Of a stretch of DNA of 64,000 nt, positions 16,243 to 24,966 are shown in pieces (positions within the stretch are counted from its first letter, which is position 1; each line of letters opens with the position of its first letter). A program made the translations under genes and the position numbers. The notes under the pieces are model-generated. The model was not told the origin of the DNA, searched no databases, and was given only the letters and a program-made list of their open reading frames with translations. The stretch spans positions 3,038,001 to 3,102,000 of the forward strand of contig OZ271919.1 in the NCBI GenBank assembly GCA_965602035.1, read 5' to 3'. Origin of the DNA: Natronospirillum sp965602035 (lineage in GTDB: Bacteria > Pseudomonadota > Gammaproteobacteria > Pseudomonadales > Natronospirillaceae).

Positions 16243-17282
16243 CCGCAACCTGGCGTCGTCTGAGTCGGGCCGGCCGCCGCTTTCTCGCGGTTTTCCATGC
16301 CCGTAATCTGGAGTTCGTGCGTGATCGCAGCACATTGATCTGGAATATCATCTTCCCGGTGGTGCTGATCGTTGGTTTTGCCGTCGTATTCGGCAACAGT
16401 GCCAATACGGTCTTCCGGGTCGGGCTGGTCTCGGACCTTGATGCATATACCTCACCGCCCGCCATTACCACACTCGAGCAGGTTGGCGTGGTTCGCTATC
16501 AGGAACTGGAACCCGCGGTGCAGCGGCTGCGACGGCATGAGTTGCACATGGTTCTCGATGTCGACGAACTCGAATACTGGGTCAATGAAACCTCGGCGGA
16601 AGGGCGGGTGCTGGAAGAGTTACTGGCCTATCGCGACCCGGCATACCGGCGACAATTGATCGAGGGGCGTGAGATCCGGTATGTCGACTGGGCGCTACCC
16701 GGTGTTCTGTCCATGAATATCATGTTCGCCTGCATGTTCGGCGTGGGTTACATCCTCGTGCGTTACCGGCGCAATGGTGTGCTCAAGCGCCTGTACGCGA
16801 CGCCGTTGCGTACACCGGAATTCCTGCTGGCGCAGGTGGCCTCCCGATTGCTTCTGGTCTTTGCGGTAACAGGTCTGTTGCTGGCAGGTGCCCGACTGAT
16901 GCTGGATATCGTGTTCGTGGGCACACTCTGGCGCATGGCGGTGGTCACGGGGCTGGGTGGGTTGTGCCTGGTGTCACTCGGCCTGTTGATCGCCGCACGC
17001 AGCCAGAGTGAAGAGCTGACCAGCGGTCTGATCAACCTCACTACCTGGCCGATGATTTTTCTCTCGAGCGCCTGGTTCACCATTGAAGGTGCGCCGCAGT
17101 GGGTGCAGATGCTGGCCCGGGCGTTCCCGCTTACTCACCTGGTCAGCGCCATGCGCTCGGTGATGCTCGACGGCGCCACCCTGGCGGCAATCAGCGACTC
17201 GCTGCTCGCGCTCGCGGGCATGACCATCCTGTTCATGGGAGCCGGCATATTGCTTTTTGACTGGCGCAGCTCCCAGCGCTGA
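16239..17282 (+). CDS. ABC-2 type exporter, permease subunit
   Basis: 347-residue membrane protein. One N-terminal helix (LIWNIIFPVVLIVGFAVVF) is followed by a periplasmic domain of about 110 residues, then five clustered C-terminal helices, the layout of ABC2_membrane permeases. The start at 16239 overlaps the ATPase stop; the longer open frame reads antisense-like sequence of the ATPase gene. It ends 3 bp from the convergent pgi stop. Confidence 0.92.
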   Translation: MTATWRRLSRAGRRFLAVFHARNLEFVRDRSTLIWNIIFPVVLIVGFAVVFGNSANTVFRVGLVSDLDAYTSPPAITTLEQVGVVRYQELEPAVQRLRRHELHMVLDVDELEYWVNETSAEGRVLEELLAYRDPAYRRQLIEGREIRYVDWALPGVLSMNIMFACMFGVGYILVRYRRNGVLKRLYATPLRTPEFLLAQVASRLLLVFAVTGLLLAGARLMLDIVFVGTLWRMAVVTGLGGLCLVSLGLLIAARSQSEELTSGLINLTTWPMIFLSSAWFTIEGAPQWVQMLARAFPLTHLVSAMRSVMLDGATLAAISDSLLALAGMTILFMGAGILLFDWRSSQR

Positions 17283-17284
17283 AC

Positions 17285-18922
17285 TCAACGGTGGTCGAGG
17301 TAGCGGCGGATCATCGCGGCGGTGGAGCTGTCATAGCCACTTAGGTCGCCGGACTGCAGAGCGTCGTAAACCGAGTTACCCAGCACCTTGCCCAGTTCCA
17401 CACCCCACTGGTCAAACGGGTTGATGTCCCAGATGTGCCCCTGAACAAACACCTTGTGCTCGTAAAGTGCTATCAGTGCCCCCAGGGTTTCGGGAGTGAG
17501 TTGCTCGAAGGTAATCGTGGAGTGCGGCTGGTTGCCGGGAATCACCTTGTGCGGTGCCAGCGCCCGAGCCGTGGCTTCTGATTTACCCTGTGCCATGAGT
17601 TCGTCGACGATTTCCGTTTCCGTGCGGCCTTCCAGCAGTGCCTGCTGCTGGCCCACGAAGTTGGCGAACAGCCAGTCGTGGTGGCCGTCCACGTCGTAGT
17701 GGGAACGCAGGGGCATCAGAAAATCAACGGGTATGAGCCGTGTACCCTGATGCAGCAACTGGTGGTAGGCGTGCTGGCCGTTTGTGCCGGTGCCGCCCCA
17801 GATTACAGAACCTGTGTTCCATTCCACCGGCGCGGCGTCATGGGTGACACGTTTGCCGTTGGATTCCATGTCCATCTGCTGCAGGTGGGCCGGAAAATCG
17901 CTGAGCGATTCATCGTAGGCCAGCACCGCATGGGCTTCCGCGCCCCAGAAATTCTGGTACCAGATACCGAGCAAACCCTGGATGACGGGCATGTTGGCCC
18001 GGAGCGGTGCCGTGCGGAAATGCTCGTCCATGGCATGGCCGCCCGCCAGCAGCTCTCGGAAGCGGTCCATGCCGACCACGATAGCCTGCGGCAGGCCAAT
18101 GGCAGACCACAGGCTGTAGCGACCGCCTACCCAGTCCCAGAGCGGGAAGAGGTTGTCCGGGTCGATGCCGAATTCCGTCGCTTTTTCAACATTGGTGGAA
18201 ACAGCAATGAAGTGGCGGCTTATATCGTCCTGAGTCGCCCCGGTCGACAGGAACCAGCGCCGCGCCGCTTCGGCATTTTTCAGTGTCTCCAGGGTGCCGA
18301 ATGACTTTGAGCAGATTACAAACAGCGTGGTTTCGGGGTCCAGCTCAGCGCAGGTCTCGGCGACACTGGCGCCATCGATATTGGCAATGTAATGCAGGTT
18401 GTAACCAGAGCGCCAGTAGGGTTTCAACGCATCGCTGACCACTTTCGGCCCGAGGAAGGAACCACCGATGCCGATATTCACGATGGTCCGGAGCGGCTTT
18501 CCAGTATACCCGACACGCCGCTGTTCATGGATATCGTCCACGAACGCTTCCATGCGGCTCAGCGTCAACTGCACCGTCTCCTGCAGGTCTTCCCCGTCCA
18601 CCGGCAACGGCCCGGCATCAACCGGCCGGCGCAACGCCGTATGCAGAGCAGGGCGGTCTTCGGTATTGTTGACATGGTGGCCGGCAAAAAGCGCCCGTAT
18701 GCCATCGTTCAGCCCCCGCTCCTCTGCGAGAGCCAGCAAATGGTTCAGGGTGTCGTCGTTGATCCGATGGCGTGAATAATCCAGGTGCAGCCCCGCGGCT
18801 TCCATGGAAAAACGATTGAAGCGACCCGGGTCATGGCTGAACAGATCGCGCAGCGTCGTCTGAGCCACAGCCGGTTGGTGCTCGGTCAGCGCCCGCCAGC
18901 TCGGCAGTGTAATGAGGCTCAT
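17285..18922 (-). CDS. pgi: Glucose-6-phosphate isomerase
   Basis: Interconverts glucose-6-phosphate and fructose-6-phosphate. 545 residues, the usual size. Signature DWVGGRYSLWSAIGLP and C-terminal FVQGHIWDINPFDQWGVELG match both PGI patterns; the substrate loop GIGGSFLGPKVV and catalytic HS in QPHSTITFEQLTP are present. The SKSFGTLETL phosphate-binding loop has Gly where Thr is common. Lies downstream of panD, as panC-pgi does in Pseudomonas. Confidence 0.97.
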   Translation of the reverse strand: MSLITLPSWRALTEHQPAVAQTTLRDLFSHDPGRFNRFSMEAAGLHLDYSRHRINDDTLNHLLALAEERGLNDGIRALFAGHHVNNTEDRPALHTALRRPVDAGPLPVDGEDLQETVQLTLSRMEAFVDDIHEQRRVGYTGKPLRTIVNIGIGGSFLGPKVVSDALKPYWRSGYNLHYIANIDGASVAETCAELDPETTLFVICSKSFGTLETLKNAEAARRWFLSTGATQDDISRHFIAVSTNVEKATEFGIDPDNLFPLWDWVGGRYSLWSAIGLPQAIVVGMDRFRELLAGGHAMDEHFRTAPLRANMPVIQGLLGIWYQNFWGAEAHAVLAYDESLSDFPAHLQQMDMESNGKRVTHDAAPVEWNTGSVIWGGTGTNGQHAYHQLLHQGTRLIPVDFLMPLRSHYDVDGHHDWLFANFVGQQQALLEGRTETEIVDELMAQGKSEATARALAPHKVIPGNQPHSTITFEQLTPETLGALIALYEHKVFVQGHIWDINPFDQWGVELGKVLGNSVYDALQSGDLSGYDSSTAAMIRRYLDHR

Positions 18923-18963
18923 AATGGGTTCGAAGTCCTTTTTGCTTTATTCGCGGCAGTGGC

Positions 18964-19347
18964 TCAGGAAGCAATCTGTACCGGTATGGCATGACTGGTG
19001 TGCGATACCGTGTTGCCTTCCTGCAGGTAAATCAATCGTGGCTTGAATCCGGGCAGTTCTTCCGCCCCATAGCTGCCGTAAGCGCAGATAATAATACGGT
19101 CGCCAACAGAGGCCTTGTGGGCGGCGGCGCCATTCATGGAAATCACACCCGTGCCGCCTTCTCCGCGGATAGCGTAGGTGGTGAGGCGCTCGCCGTTCTC
19201 GATGTTGTAGATCTGGATCTGCTCGTATTCCAGAATTCCCGACATTTCGAGCAACTGGCTGTCAATGGCACAGGAGCCTTCATAGTCCGGCACCGCGTCG
19301 GTAACGCGGGCCTGGTGGAGTTTTGCTTTCAGCATGGTGGTCTGCAT
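18964..19347 (-). CDS. panD: Aspartate 1-decarboxylase
   Basis: Makes beta-alanine for pantothenate. The self-cleavage site Gly24-Ser25 lies in YEGSCAID; numbering from the ATG at 19347 places the Ser at 25, as in E. coli, so this start is preferred to the one two codons upstream. The Tyr-containing catalytic segment and SMNGAAAHKASVGDRIIICAYG follow. 127 residues. Clustered with panC and panB on the same strand. Confidence 0.96.
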   Translation of the reverse strand: MQTTMLKAKLHQARVTDAVPDYEGSCAIDSQLLEMSGILEYEQIQIYNIENGERLTTYAIRGEGGTGVISMNGAAAHKASVGDRIIICAYGSYGAEELPGFKPRLIYLQEGNTVSHTSHAIPVQIAS

Positions 19348-19412
19348 AGTCATCCATCCTGCCTGTCAGGGCACTGTCTCCTGAACCTCTATGGTGCCTG
19401 CGCGGGCACGGG

Positions 19413-20267
19413 TTATTCAACCACGTTACGGGTCCAGGCAATGTTGTCAATAAGTCGCGCTCGGCCAAGGTGGGCGGCGGCCAGAATCACGAGATTCCGG
19501 TCACTCACAGTGGCGTCTCCGAGGTCGTCCTGCCGACTGATGGTCAGGTAATCAGGCTCAAACCCGCTGTGCCGCAGGCGCGCGAGCCCATCGGTTTCCA
19601 ACTGGCGGAAGTCCTGCGCGCCGTTGTCGATCCGCCTCCTGAGGTCGCTCAGGCACTGGTACAATGCCGGTGCGGCAGCTCTCTCGTCGGCGGTCAGGTA
19701 CTGGTTGCGTGAACTCATGGCGAGGCCATCGTCATTGCGCACGGTCGGCGCGCCAATGATTTCGCCGGGGAGGAACAGATCACGCGACATTCGCCGGATT
19801 ACTGCCAACTGCTGGAAATCCTTGGCACCGAAGACGGCATAGTCGGGACGGACCTGACACAGAAACTTGCACACAACGCGCGCCACGCCCTCGAAGTGGC
19901 CCGGGCGCGACCGGCCGCAATGGCTCTCGCTCAACCCCGCTACCTGCACCCGTGTCTGGTCGCCCGGCGGATACATGGTTTCAGCGTCCGGCATATAGGC
20001 CAGGTCGGCCGCCAGGTCGCGCAGCACGGCAAGATCGCTTTCGGGTGTGCGTGGGTAGCTGTCCAGATCCTCCGCCGGGCCGAACTGGGTGGGGTTGACG
20101 AAAATCGAGCACACCACCCGGTCCGCCTTCTCACGCGCCAGCTCCAGCAGGGAACGGTGCCCTTCGTGCAGGTTGCCCATGGTGGGGACAAGCGCCACGC
20201 TGTCGCCCTGATGACGCCAGGTATCAAGCTGACGCTGAAGCTCGGGCAGGGTCGAAACCTGTTGCAT
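19413..20267 (-). CDS. panC: Pantothenate synthetase
   Basis: ATP-dependent condensation of pantoate with beta-alanine. Motifs: PTMGNLHEGHRSLL (HIGH-type), IFVNPTQFGPAEDLDSYPRT, the FGAKDFQQLAVIRRM loop and MSSRNQYL (KMSKS-like). The start at 20267 (MQQVSTLPELQ) overlaps the panB stop as TGATG, favouring translational coupling; the three-codon longer start lies within panB. 284 residues. Confidence 0.97.
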   Translation of the reverse strand: MQQVSTLPELQRQLDTWRHQGDSVALVPTMGNLHEGHRSLLELAREKADRVVCSIFVNPTQFGPAEDLDSYPRTPESDLAVLRDLAADLAYMPDAETMYPPGDQTRVQVAGLSESHCGRSRPGHFEGVARVVCKFLCQVRPDYAVFGAKDFQQLAVIRRMSRDLFLPGEIIGAPTVRNDDGLAMSSRNQYLTADERAAAPALYQCLSDLRRRIDNGAQDFRQLETDGLARLRHSGFEPDYLTISRQDDLGDATVSDRNLVILAAAHLGRARLIDNIAWTRNVVE

Positions 20268-21058
20268 CAGAAGCAATGCTCCGGCGCCGGGAACGAACCG
20301 TCGCGCACGGCCGCTCCAAAGTGTTCAATGGCCTGCTGGGGGCTGTCGGCATCGGCCATGAAATTCCTCACAAAGCGGGCGTTTCGTCCCGGGTTCAGCC
20401 CCAACATGTCGTAGACAACCAGCACCTGCCCGTCCACGTCGGGCCCGGCACCAATACCGATCACCGGCGCCGCCACGGATTCCGCGAGGCGTTTACCCAG
20501 ACTGGCAGGAATGCATTCCACCAGCACAATGCTGGCACCAGCCTCGCACAGCGCCTGCGCGTCGCGAATCAACTGGTCGGCCGCCGCCGGTTCCTTGCCC
20601 TGAACCCGGTAACCGCCCAACTGGTTCACTGCCTGTGGCGTCAGGCCGAGATGCGCGCAGACCGGTACGCCGTTGCGGGTCAGGGTTTCTACCTGTGGGG
20701 TCAGCCACGCGCCACCTTCGAGCTTCACCATATGGGCACCGGCCTGCATCAACGCTTCGGCCGACGCCAGTGCGCGCTCGACCGTGGCAGCCGCCAGAAA
20801 CGGCATGTCTGCCATCACCAGACTGTCACCGGCCGCTCTCGCCACCGCCTGTGTATGGTAGGCCATGTCTTCCGTGGTTACCGGCACGGTAGACGGGTGG
20901 CCCTGTACTACCATGCCCAGCGAATCCCCCACCAGAATAACGTCGGTTCCGGCGGCACTTACCCAGTGGGCGAGCGTCGCGTCGTAGGCAGTCAGCACAG
21001 CGAACTTCCGGCCGTCTGCCTTCATCTGGCTCAATGTACGAAGCGTGGTCTTTGCCAT
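20267..21058 (-). CDS. panB: 3-methyl-2-oxobutanoate hydroxymethyltransferase
   Basis: First committed step of pantothenate synthesis, making ketopantoate. 263 residues with VLTAYDATLAHWVSAAGTD, the metal-site GDSLGMVVQGH, MVKLEGG, CAHLGLTPQ and IGIGAGPDVDGQVLV. A good minus-strand promoter lies about 100 bp upstream (see 21157-21184), so panBCD is probably transcribed from there. Confidence 0.97.
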   Translation of the reverse strand: MAKTTLRTLSQMKADGRKFAVLTAYDATLAHWVSAAGTDVILVGDSLGMVVQGHPSTVPVTTEDMAYHTQAVARAAGDSLVMADMPFLAAATVERALASAEALMQAGAHMVKLEGGAWLTPQVETLTRNGVPVCAHLGLTPQAVNQLGGYRVQGKEPAAADQLIRDAQALCEAGASIVLVECIPASLGKRLAESVAAPVIGIGAGPDVDGQVLVVYDMLGLNPGRNARFVRNFMADADSPQQAIEHFGAAVRDGSFPAPEHCF

Positions 21059-21156
21059 AATTACCCTGCTCAGATTACCCGGAGCTCCGGCTCAGGGAGG
21101 CGTGACAGGCGGTGAATCGATACCGAATGCCGGTCCGCCCCCGAATATGTGCGGCA

Positions 21157-21184
21157 ACTATACTGATCGATCAGGGGGCGTCAA
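21157..21184 (-). promoter_or_regulatory. Sigma-70 promoter for panBCD
   Basis: TTGACG (21184-21179) and TATAGT (21162-21157) are separated by 16 bp, one short of optimal but close to consensus in both boxes. It reads toward panB, whose start codon is about 100 bp downstream. Confidence 0.7.
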
Positions 21185-21228
21185 CTCCGGCTATCCCCTG
21201 AACGGTTGTGAGCGGCCGAGGGCCACCC

Positions 21229-21708
21229 TCAGAGCTGTGTTATTTCCTGATCGGCGCAATTCTGAAGCCAGTGCGACAGCCCACGTCCGAGCGGTTTCAG
21301 GTCTGGTGCCACATCCTGCAAGGGCCGAAGTACAAAGGCACGACGCAGCATTTCCGGGTGCGGTACCTGCAGCCTGGTCGATTGAATGATCAGGTCGTCA
21401 TACATCAGCAGGTCGAGATCCAGTGTGCGTGGCCCCCAGTGTCGAACGCGTTCACGGCCGAATTCCTGTTCTATGGTCAGTAACCGCTCCAGCAACCGGA
21501 ATGGCCCAAGCAGAGTAGCGAACCCGACCACCGAATTGATGAACGAGTCCTGGTCCTGCGGGCCGACCGGTGCCGAGCAATACAGCGCTGAACGGGTAAA
21601 CTCACCGTCCGCCAGCGCCTCGAGCGCCTGCATGGCTGTCACCACCTGCGCCTGGGCATCGCCGAGATTACTGCCAATGCCCACGAAGACCGGGAACTGG
21701 CGCGACAC
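21229..21708 (-). CDS. folK: HPPK, 6-hydroxymethyl-7,8-dihydropterin pyrophosphokinase
   Basis: Pyrophosphorylates the pterin used by FolP. 159 residues; VGIGSNLGD at the N-terminus, the SALYCSAPVGPQDQDSFINSV loop, and the signature WGPRTLDLDLLMYDD followed by VPHPEMLRRAFVLRPL. Starts at the last base of the pcnB stop region (overlap of one base), the conserved pcnB-folK arrangement. Confidence 0.97.
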   Translation of the reverse strand: MSRQFPVFVGIGSNLGDAQAQVVTAMQALEALADGEFTRSALYCSAPVGPQDQDSFINSVVGFATLLGPFRLLERLLTIEQEFGRERVRHWGPRTLDLDLLMYDDLIIQSTRLQVPHPEMLRRAFVLRPLQDVAPDLKPLGRGLSHWLQNCADQEITQL

Positions 21709-23051
21709 TAGGACGAACGCTTGCGCCGGCGCCGGCCGCCTGAACGTCGGCCGTTACCACCGGCCTTTTTTATCAGGTCACTGCGGCGTTCCGGCTTGTG
21801 CTGGAAGTCTTCCCACCACTGGCCGAGCCCGCCGAGGTCCTCGCCGGCTGCCTCGCGCAACTGGAGAAAATCAAAGGCCGCGCGGAACTTCGGATGCGAC
21901 ATCAGGCGTTCGGCCCGGTCGCCCTGCCGGTTGGGCAACCGCAACTGCAGGTCCCAGATGTCGCGCATCGTCATCTGGAACCGCTTGGGCACGGAGGTAT
22001 GCTGACTCTGCAGCCGAATCGCTTCCTGCGCTGCCTGCTGTTGGGCAGGAATCGGTGGCAGGCCGGCCGATCGATTGTGTGCCGCGTGCGCAACCACCAC
22101 CGGCCAGAGAAACGCGGCATAGAGAAACGCCGGGGTCACCGACTTGCCGCGGGCAATACGCTTGTCGGTGCTCTCCAGGGCGGCGCGGATCAGGCGGTGA
22201 TAGTGGTCGTCGCTCGCGGCATCGAGTTGTTCACAGGTTTCCGGGAACAGGTGCTGAAGCAGACCGTATTCCGACAACCGGTCCCAGGTGGCCACGGCGT
22301 AGCCGTTCATGAACAGTTTAAGCACGTCATCAAAGAGTCGTGCCGGCGGTACGTCGCGCAACAGGCTGGCCAGTCTGGCGATCGGTTCGGCGGTATCCGG
22401 GTCAATGCTGAAATCGAGTTTGGCGGCAAAGCGGACCGCCCGCAGCATCCGCACGGGGTCTTCACGATACCGTTGTTCCGGGTCCCCGATCATGCGAATG
22501 GTGCGCTTTTCCAGGTCCACCATAGATTGGGGCAGCGTGACCAGGCTGAAGTCGCGCGGGGTGTAATACATGGCGTTGATGGTGAAATCACGCCGCATCA
22601 CGTCATCTTCGAGTGTGCCGTAAACATTGTCGCGCAGCAGACGCCCGGAATCGGATACGTGGTCTTCTTCAACCTCCTCCGGGGCGTTGGTGCGGTAGGT
22701 GGCGACCTCAATAACCTCGCGGCCGAACAGTACATGCACAATCTTGAAGCGCCGGCCGATAATCCGGGAGTTGCGGAAGAGCTCACGCACCCGCTCCGGC
22801 GTGGCATCGGTGACTACATCGAAATCCTTGGGTGGTATTCCGACCATGATGTCCCGCACGCCGCCACCAACCAGATACGCTTCATGCTCGCTGTTCTGCA
22901 GGCGGTAGAGCACTTTCAGCGCATTCTCACTGATCTGTGAACGGGATATGGGGTGTTCGTCGCGTGGTATCACACGCAGTGAAACGCCCTCCTGATCGGC
23001 GTTTTCGCCGTCAGCGGAGCTGCCAAAAAAACGTTTCAGTGCTTGTAGCAA
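21708..23051 (-). CDS. pcnB: Poly(A) polymerase I
   Basis: Adds poly(A) tails to RNA 3' ends, marking them for decay. Nucleotidyltransferase core VLYRLQNSEHEAYLVGGGVRD with the DFDVVTDATPE catalytic Asp pair, then RRDFTINAMYYTPRD, and RRRRKRSS at the basic C-terminus. The start is taken as TTG at 23051, 9 nt after a GGGAGGGG site (23061-23068); the ATG at 23102 would put that site inside the coding region and adds 17 unconserved residues. E. coli pcnB is also known for a non-ATG start. 447 residues. Confidence 0.93.
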   Translation of the reverse strand: MLQALKRFFGSSADGENADQEGVSLRVIPRDEHPISRSQISENALKVLYRLQNSEHEAYLVGGGVRDIMVGIPPKDFDVVTDATPERVRELFRNSRIIGRRFKIVHVLFGREVIEVATYRTNAPEEVEEDHVSDSGRLLRDNVYGTLEDDVMRRDFTINAMYYTPRDFSLVTLPQSMVDLEKRTIRMIGDPEQRYREDPVRMLRAVRFAAKLDFSIDPDTAEPIARLASLLRDVPPARLFDDVLKLFMNGYAVATWDRLSEYGLLQHLFPETCEQLDAASDDHYHRLIRAALESTDKRIARGKSVTPAFLYAAFLWPVVVAHAAHNRSAGLPPIPAQQQAAQEAIRLQSQHTSVPKRFQMTMRDIWDLQLRLPNRQGDRAERLMSHPKFRAAFDFLQLREAAGEDLGGLGQWWEDFQHKPERRSDLIKKAGGNGRRSGGRRRRKRSS

Positions 23052-23159
23052 AAGTTGAGTCCCCTCCCATTTCCCGCCGGACGGTTTCCAACGGAGTGAC
23101 AAGTGTACCGGAACGTTACGGGCGTTTACAGGTACCGCAGGGGCTGGTGTTGATCAATA

Positions 23160-23366
23160 CCGGGACAGAAAGATGTAAGCGGGCGCCATTTGTTTTTATT
23201 CGGGCGCCACGGCAAGGAGTGCGTGTTATTTTTGTTCTGACGCCATGAATGTCATGACGATTGGTCGTGTGACAACAATAAATTCGCGCCCTTGTTCTTG
23301 TTTTTGGGTGGGCGCACATTGTCAAAGGTTCTGTTGTTTTTATTGTCGAACTTCTTATTGTTGGTA
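23160..23366 (-). ncRNA. crcZ: CrcZ-type Hfq/Crc-sequestering small RNA
   Basis: Starts about 12 nt after a near-perfect sigma-54 promoter and lies between cbrB and pcnB, the position of crcZ in Pseudomonas. Read on the minus strand it carries five AAN-repeat clusters: 23362-23352, 23344-23332, 23305-23292, 23236-23224 and 23200-23189. Four of them lie in hairpin loops: GTTC/GAAC (23351-23328), GCGCCC/GGGCGC (23315-23286), GCGT/ACGC (23243-23221) and GGCGCC/GGCGCC (23208-23182). Known role of CrcZ: titrates Hfq-Crc from AANAANAA target mRNAs and relieves catabolite repression. The 3' end is uncertain because no T-rich terminator is visible; P. aeruginosa CrcZ is about 400 nt, while here at most 300 nt are available before pcnB. 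Confidence 0.82.
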
Positions 23367-23375
23367 CTCAGGAGT

Positions 23376-23392
23376 AAGCACAGGCTGTGCCA
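23376..23392 (-). promoter_or_regulatory. Sigma-54 (-24/-12) promoter of the crcZ-like RNA
   Basis: TGGCACAGCCTGTGCTT reads 23392 to 23376 on the minus strand, with GG at 23391-23390 and GC at 23379-23378 exactly 10 bases apart. That matches the TGGCAC-N5-TTGC type consensus closely. The predicted start is near 23366. Confidence 0.88.
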
Positions 23393-23478
23393 GAAATAAA
23401 AAATCGCGCAATACCGGGCATTTACGGAATTAATACTGTGATCCAGCTCCGGTTTTGGCACGTAGTGTGTTCCCTCAA

Positions 23479-23531
23479 GTAACAGCCTCGTAACAATGTT
23501 GTTACCGTTTTGGTAACAACTCAGCGTAACA
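23479..23531 (-). promoter_or_regulatory. Cluster of TGTTAC half-sites, probable CbrB activator sites
   Basis: On the minus strand TGTTAC occurs four times (plus-strand GTAACA at 23479, 23490, 23513 and 23526), with one inverted copy at 23500. A perfect 9-bp palindrome GTTGTTACC/GGTAACAAC with a 5-nt spacer spans 23498-23520. The cluster lies 90-140 bp upstream of the sigma-54 promoter, the normal distance for an enhancer-binding protein. CbrB is the obvious binder because its gene ends 27 bp away. Confidence 0.75.
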
Positions 23532-23557
23532 GATGCTCCCTTACCCATGGCGTAGCA

Positions 23558-24952
23558 TCAGGATTTCTTGCGCCGCGGAATGCCCAGGCGGTTTCGCCGC
23601 TCCCAGAGGTTCTTCCGGCTGATTCCCAGTTTCTGCGCCAGCTCCGTCTCGCTCATGGTGTCCTCGTGCTCAAGTACAAACTGCACGAAATAGTCTTCCA
23701 GCGACGCGTCATCGGATTCGGTGCCGCGATCATGGGGTACACCGGCCCCCTGCAGCGAGGCATCCGGGTCATTGGCCGCCGCAGTCGCCGAGCGTACGGT
23801 GCGACCCATCGGCAGGTTGAGCAGATCGGTGTCAATTGACTGGGCCGGGTCGCCCAGAATGATTGCCCGCTGCATTGCGTTTTCGAGTTCCCGGACGTTG
23901 CCCGGCCATTGGTACTGGCGGATCTTTTCCTCCGCACTGGGCGTCAGTGTGGGGTTGTTGGGCCAGCCGGCATCACTCGCGTACTGCTGCAGGAGGGATT
24001 CGGCCAGTTTCATTATGTCGTCACCGCGCTCGCGCAGTGGCGGGATGCTGAGTTCAATAACCTGCAGCCGGTAATACAGATCCTCGCGGAACCGGCCTGA
24101 GCTTACCAGCTCGCGCAGATTCCTGTGGGTGGCCGCTACCAGACGCACGTCGACCTTGCGCGAATGCACGGTGCCCACCCGACGAATCTCACGTTCCTGG
24201 ATCACGCGCAACAATCGGGCCTGTGCTTCCAGCGGCAGCTCGCCGATTTCATCCAGAAACAGAGTGCCGCCTTCGGCTGCTTCGACCAGGCCCTGGCGTG
24301 CGGCCACGGCGCCGGTAAAGGCACCGCGCTCATGGCCGAACAGTTCCGACTCGATGAGCGTCTCCGGAATGGCAGCGCAGTTCACCGACACAATGGGCGC
24401 ACGGGCCCGCTGGCTACGCTCATGAATAGCGCGCGCTGCCAGCTCCTTGCCGGTGCCGGATTCACCGTGGATCAGCACAGTGACGTCGGTCGGGGCAATC
24501 TTTTCAATCTGCTCATAGAGCTGCTTCATCGGGGCACAGTTGCCCAGCATCTGCCCCATACCCCCCTGGCGGCGGCCGGGCCCTGAGCTGCTGCTGTTCT
24601 CGGTGGCGGTGTTGCGGATCAACCGGTGGACGGTTTCAATCATGTTTTCATGGTCGAACGGCTTGGCAATATAGTCCTTGGCGCCGAGCTTCATCGACTC
24701 CACCGCTGAGCGCATGCTGGCGTAGCTGGTCATGATCAGCACGGGCACAGTGGGCGCGCGCTGGATCAGGTCGGTGCCCTCGGCCCCCGGCAGCCGCAGG
24801 TCGGTGATGATCAGGTCGAAACTGTCCAGTTCGAACCGACAGGCTTCGTCCACCGAGCCGGCTTCAGACACCGAAAACTGATGCCGTTCCAGCAGGCGCT
24901 TCAGCGCACTGCGGATGATTTCCTCGTCTTCAACGATCAAAACATGTGCCAT
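23558..24952 (-). CDS. cbrB: Sigma-54-dependent response regulator CbrB
   Basis: NtrC-family activator of 464 residues: receiver domain with phospho-acceptor Asp51 (LIITDLRLPG), AAA+ domain with Walker A GESGTGKE and the sigma-54 contact loop GAFTGA within ESELFGHERGAFTGA, and a Fis-type helix-turn-helix at the C-terminus (ETELAQKLGISRKNLWERRN). In pseudomonads CbrAB controls carbon/nitrogen balance and activates crcZ. The gene follows cbrA by 14 bp and precedes the crcZ-like RNA, fully matching that circuit. Confidence 0.95.
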   Translation of the reverse strand: MAHVLIVEDEEIIRSALKRLLERHQFSVSEAGSVDEACRFELDSFDLIITDLRLPGAEGTDLIQRAPTVPVLIMTSYASMRSAVESMKLGAKDYIAKPFDHENMIETVHRLIRNTATENSSSSGPGRRQGGMGQMLGNCAPMKQLYEQIEKIAPTDVTVLIHGESGTGKELAARAIHERSQRARAPIVSVNCAAIPETLIESELFGHERGAFTGAVAARQGLVEAAEGGTLFLDEIGELPLEAQARLLRVIQEREIRRVGTVHSRKVDVRLVAATHRNLRELVSSGRFREDLYYRLQVIELSIPPLRERGDDIMKLAESLLQQYASDAGWPNNPTLTPSAEEKIRQYQWPGNVRELENAMQRAIILGDPAQSIDTDLLNLPMGRTVRSATAAANDPDASLQGAGVPHDRGTESDDASLEDYFVQFVLEHEDTMSETELAQKLGISRKNLWERRNRLGIPRRKKS

Positions 24953-24966
24953 GAACGCCTCATCGG

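Noticed and set aside
23252..23548. 98-aa minus-strand ORF between cbrB and pcnB
   Set aside because: It runs through the sigma-54 promoter, activator half-sites and AAN clusters of the crcZ-like RNA; composition is dominated by Asn/Lys from the AAN repeats and there is no family.
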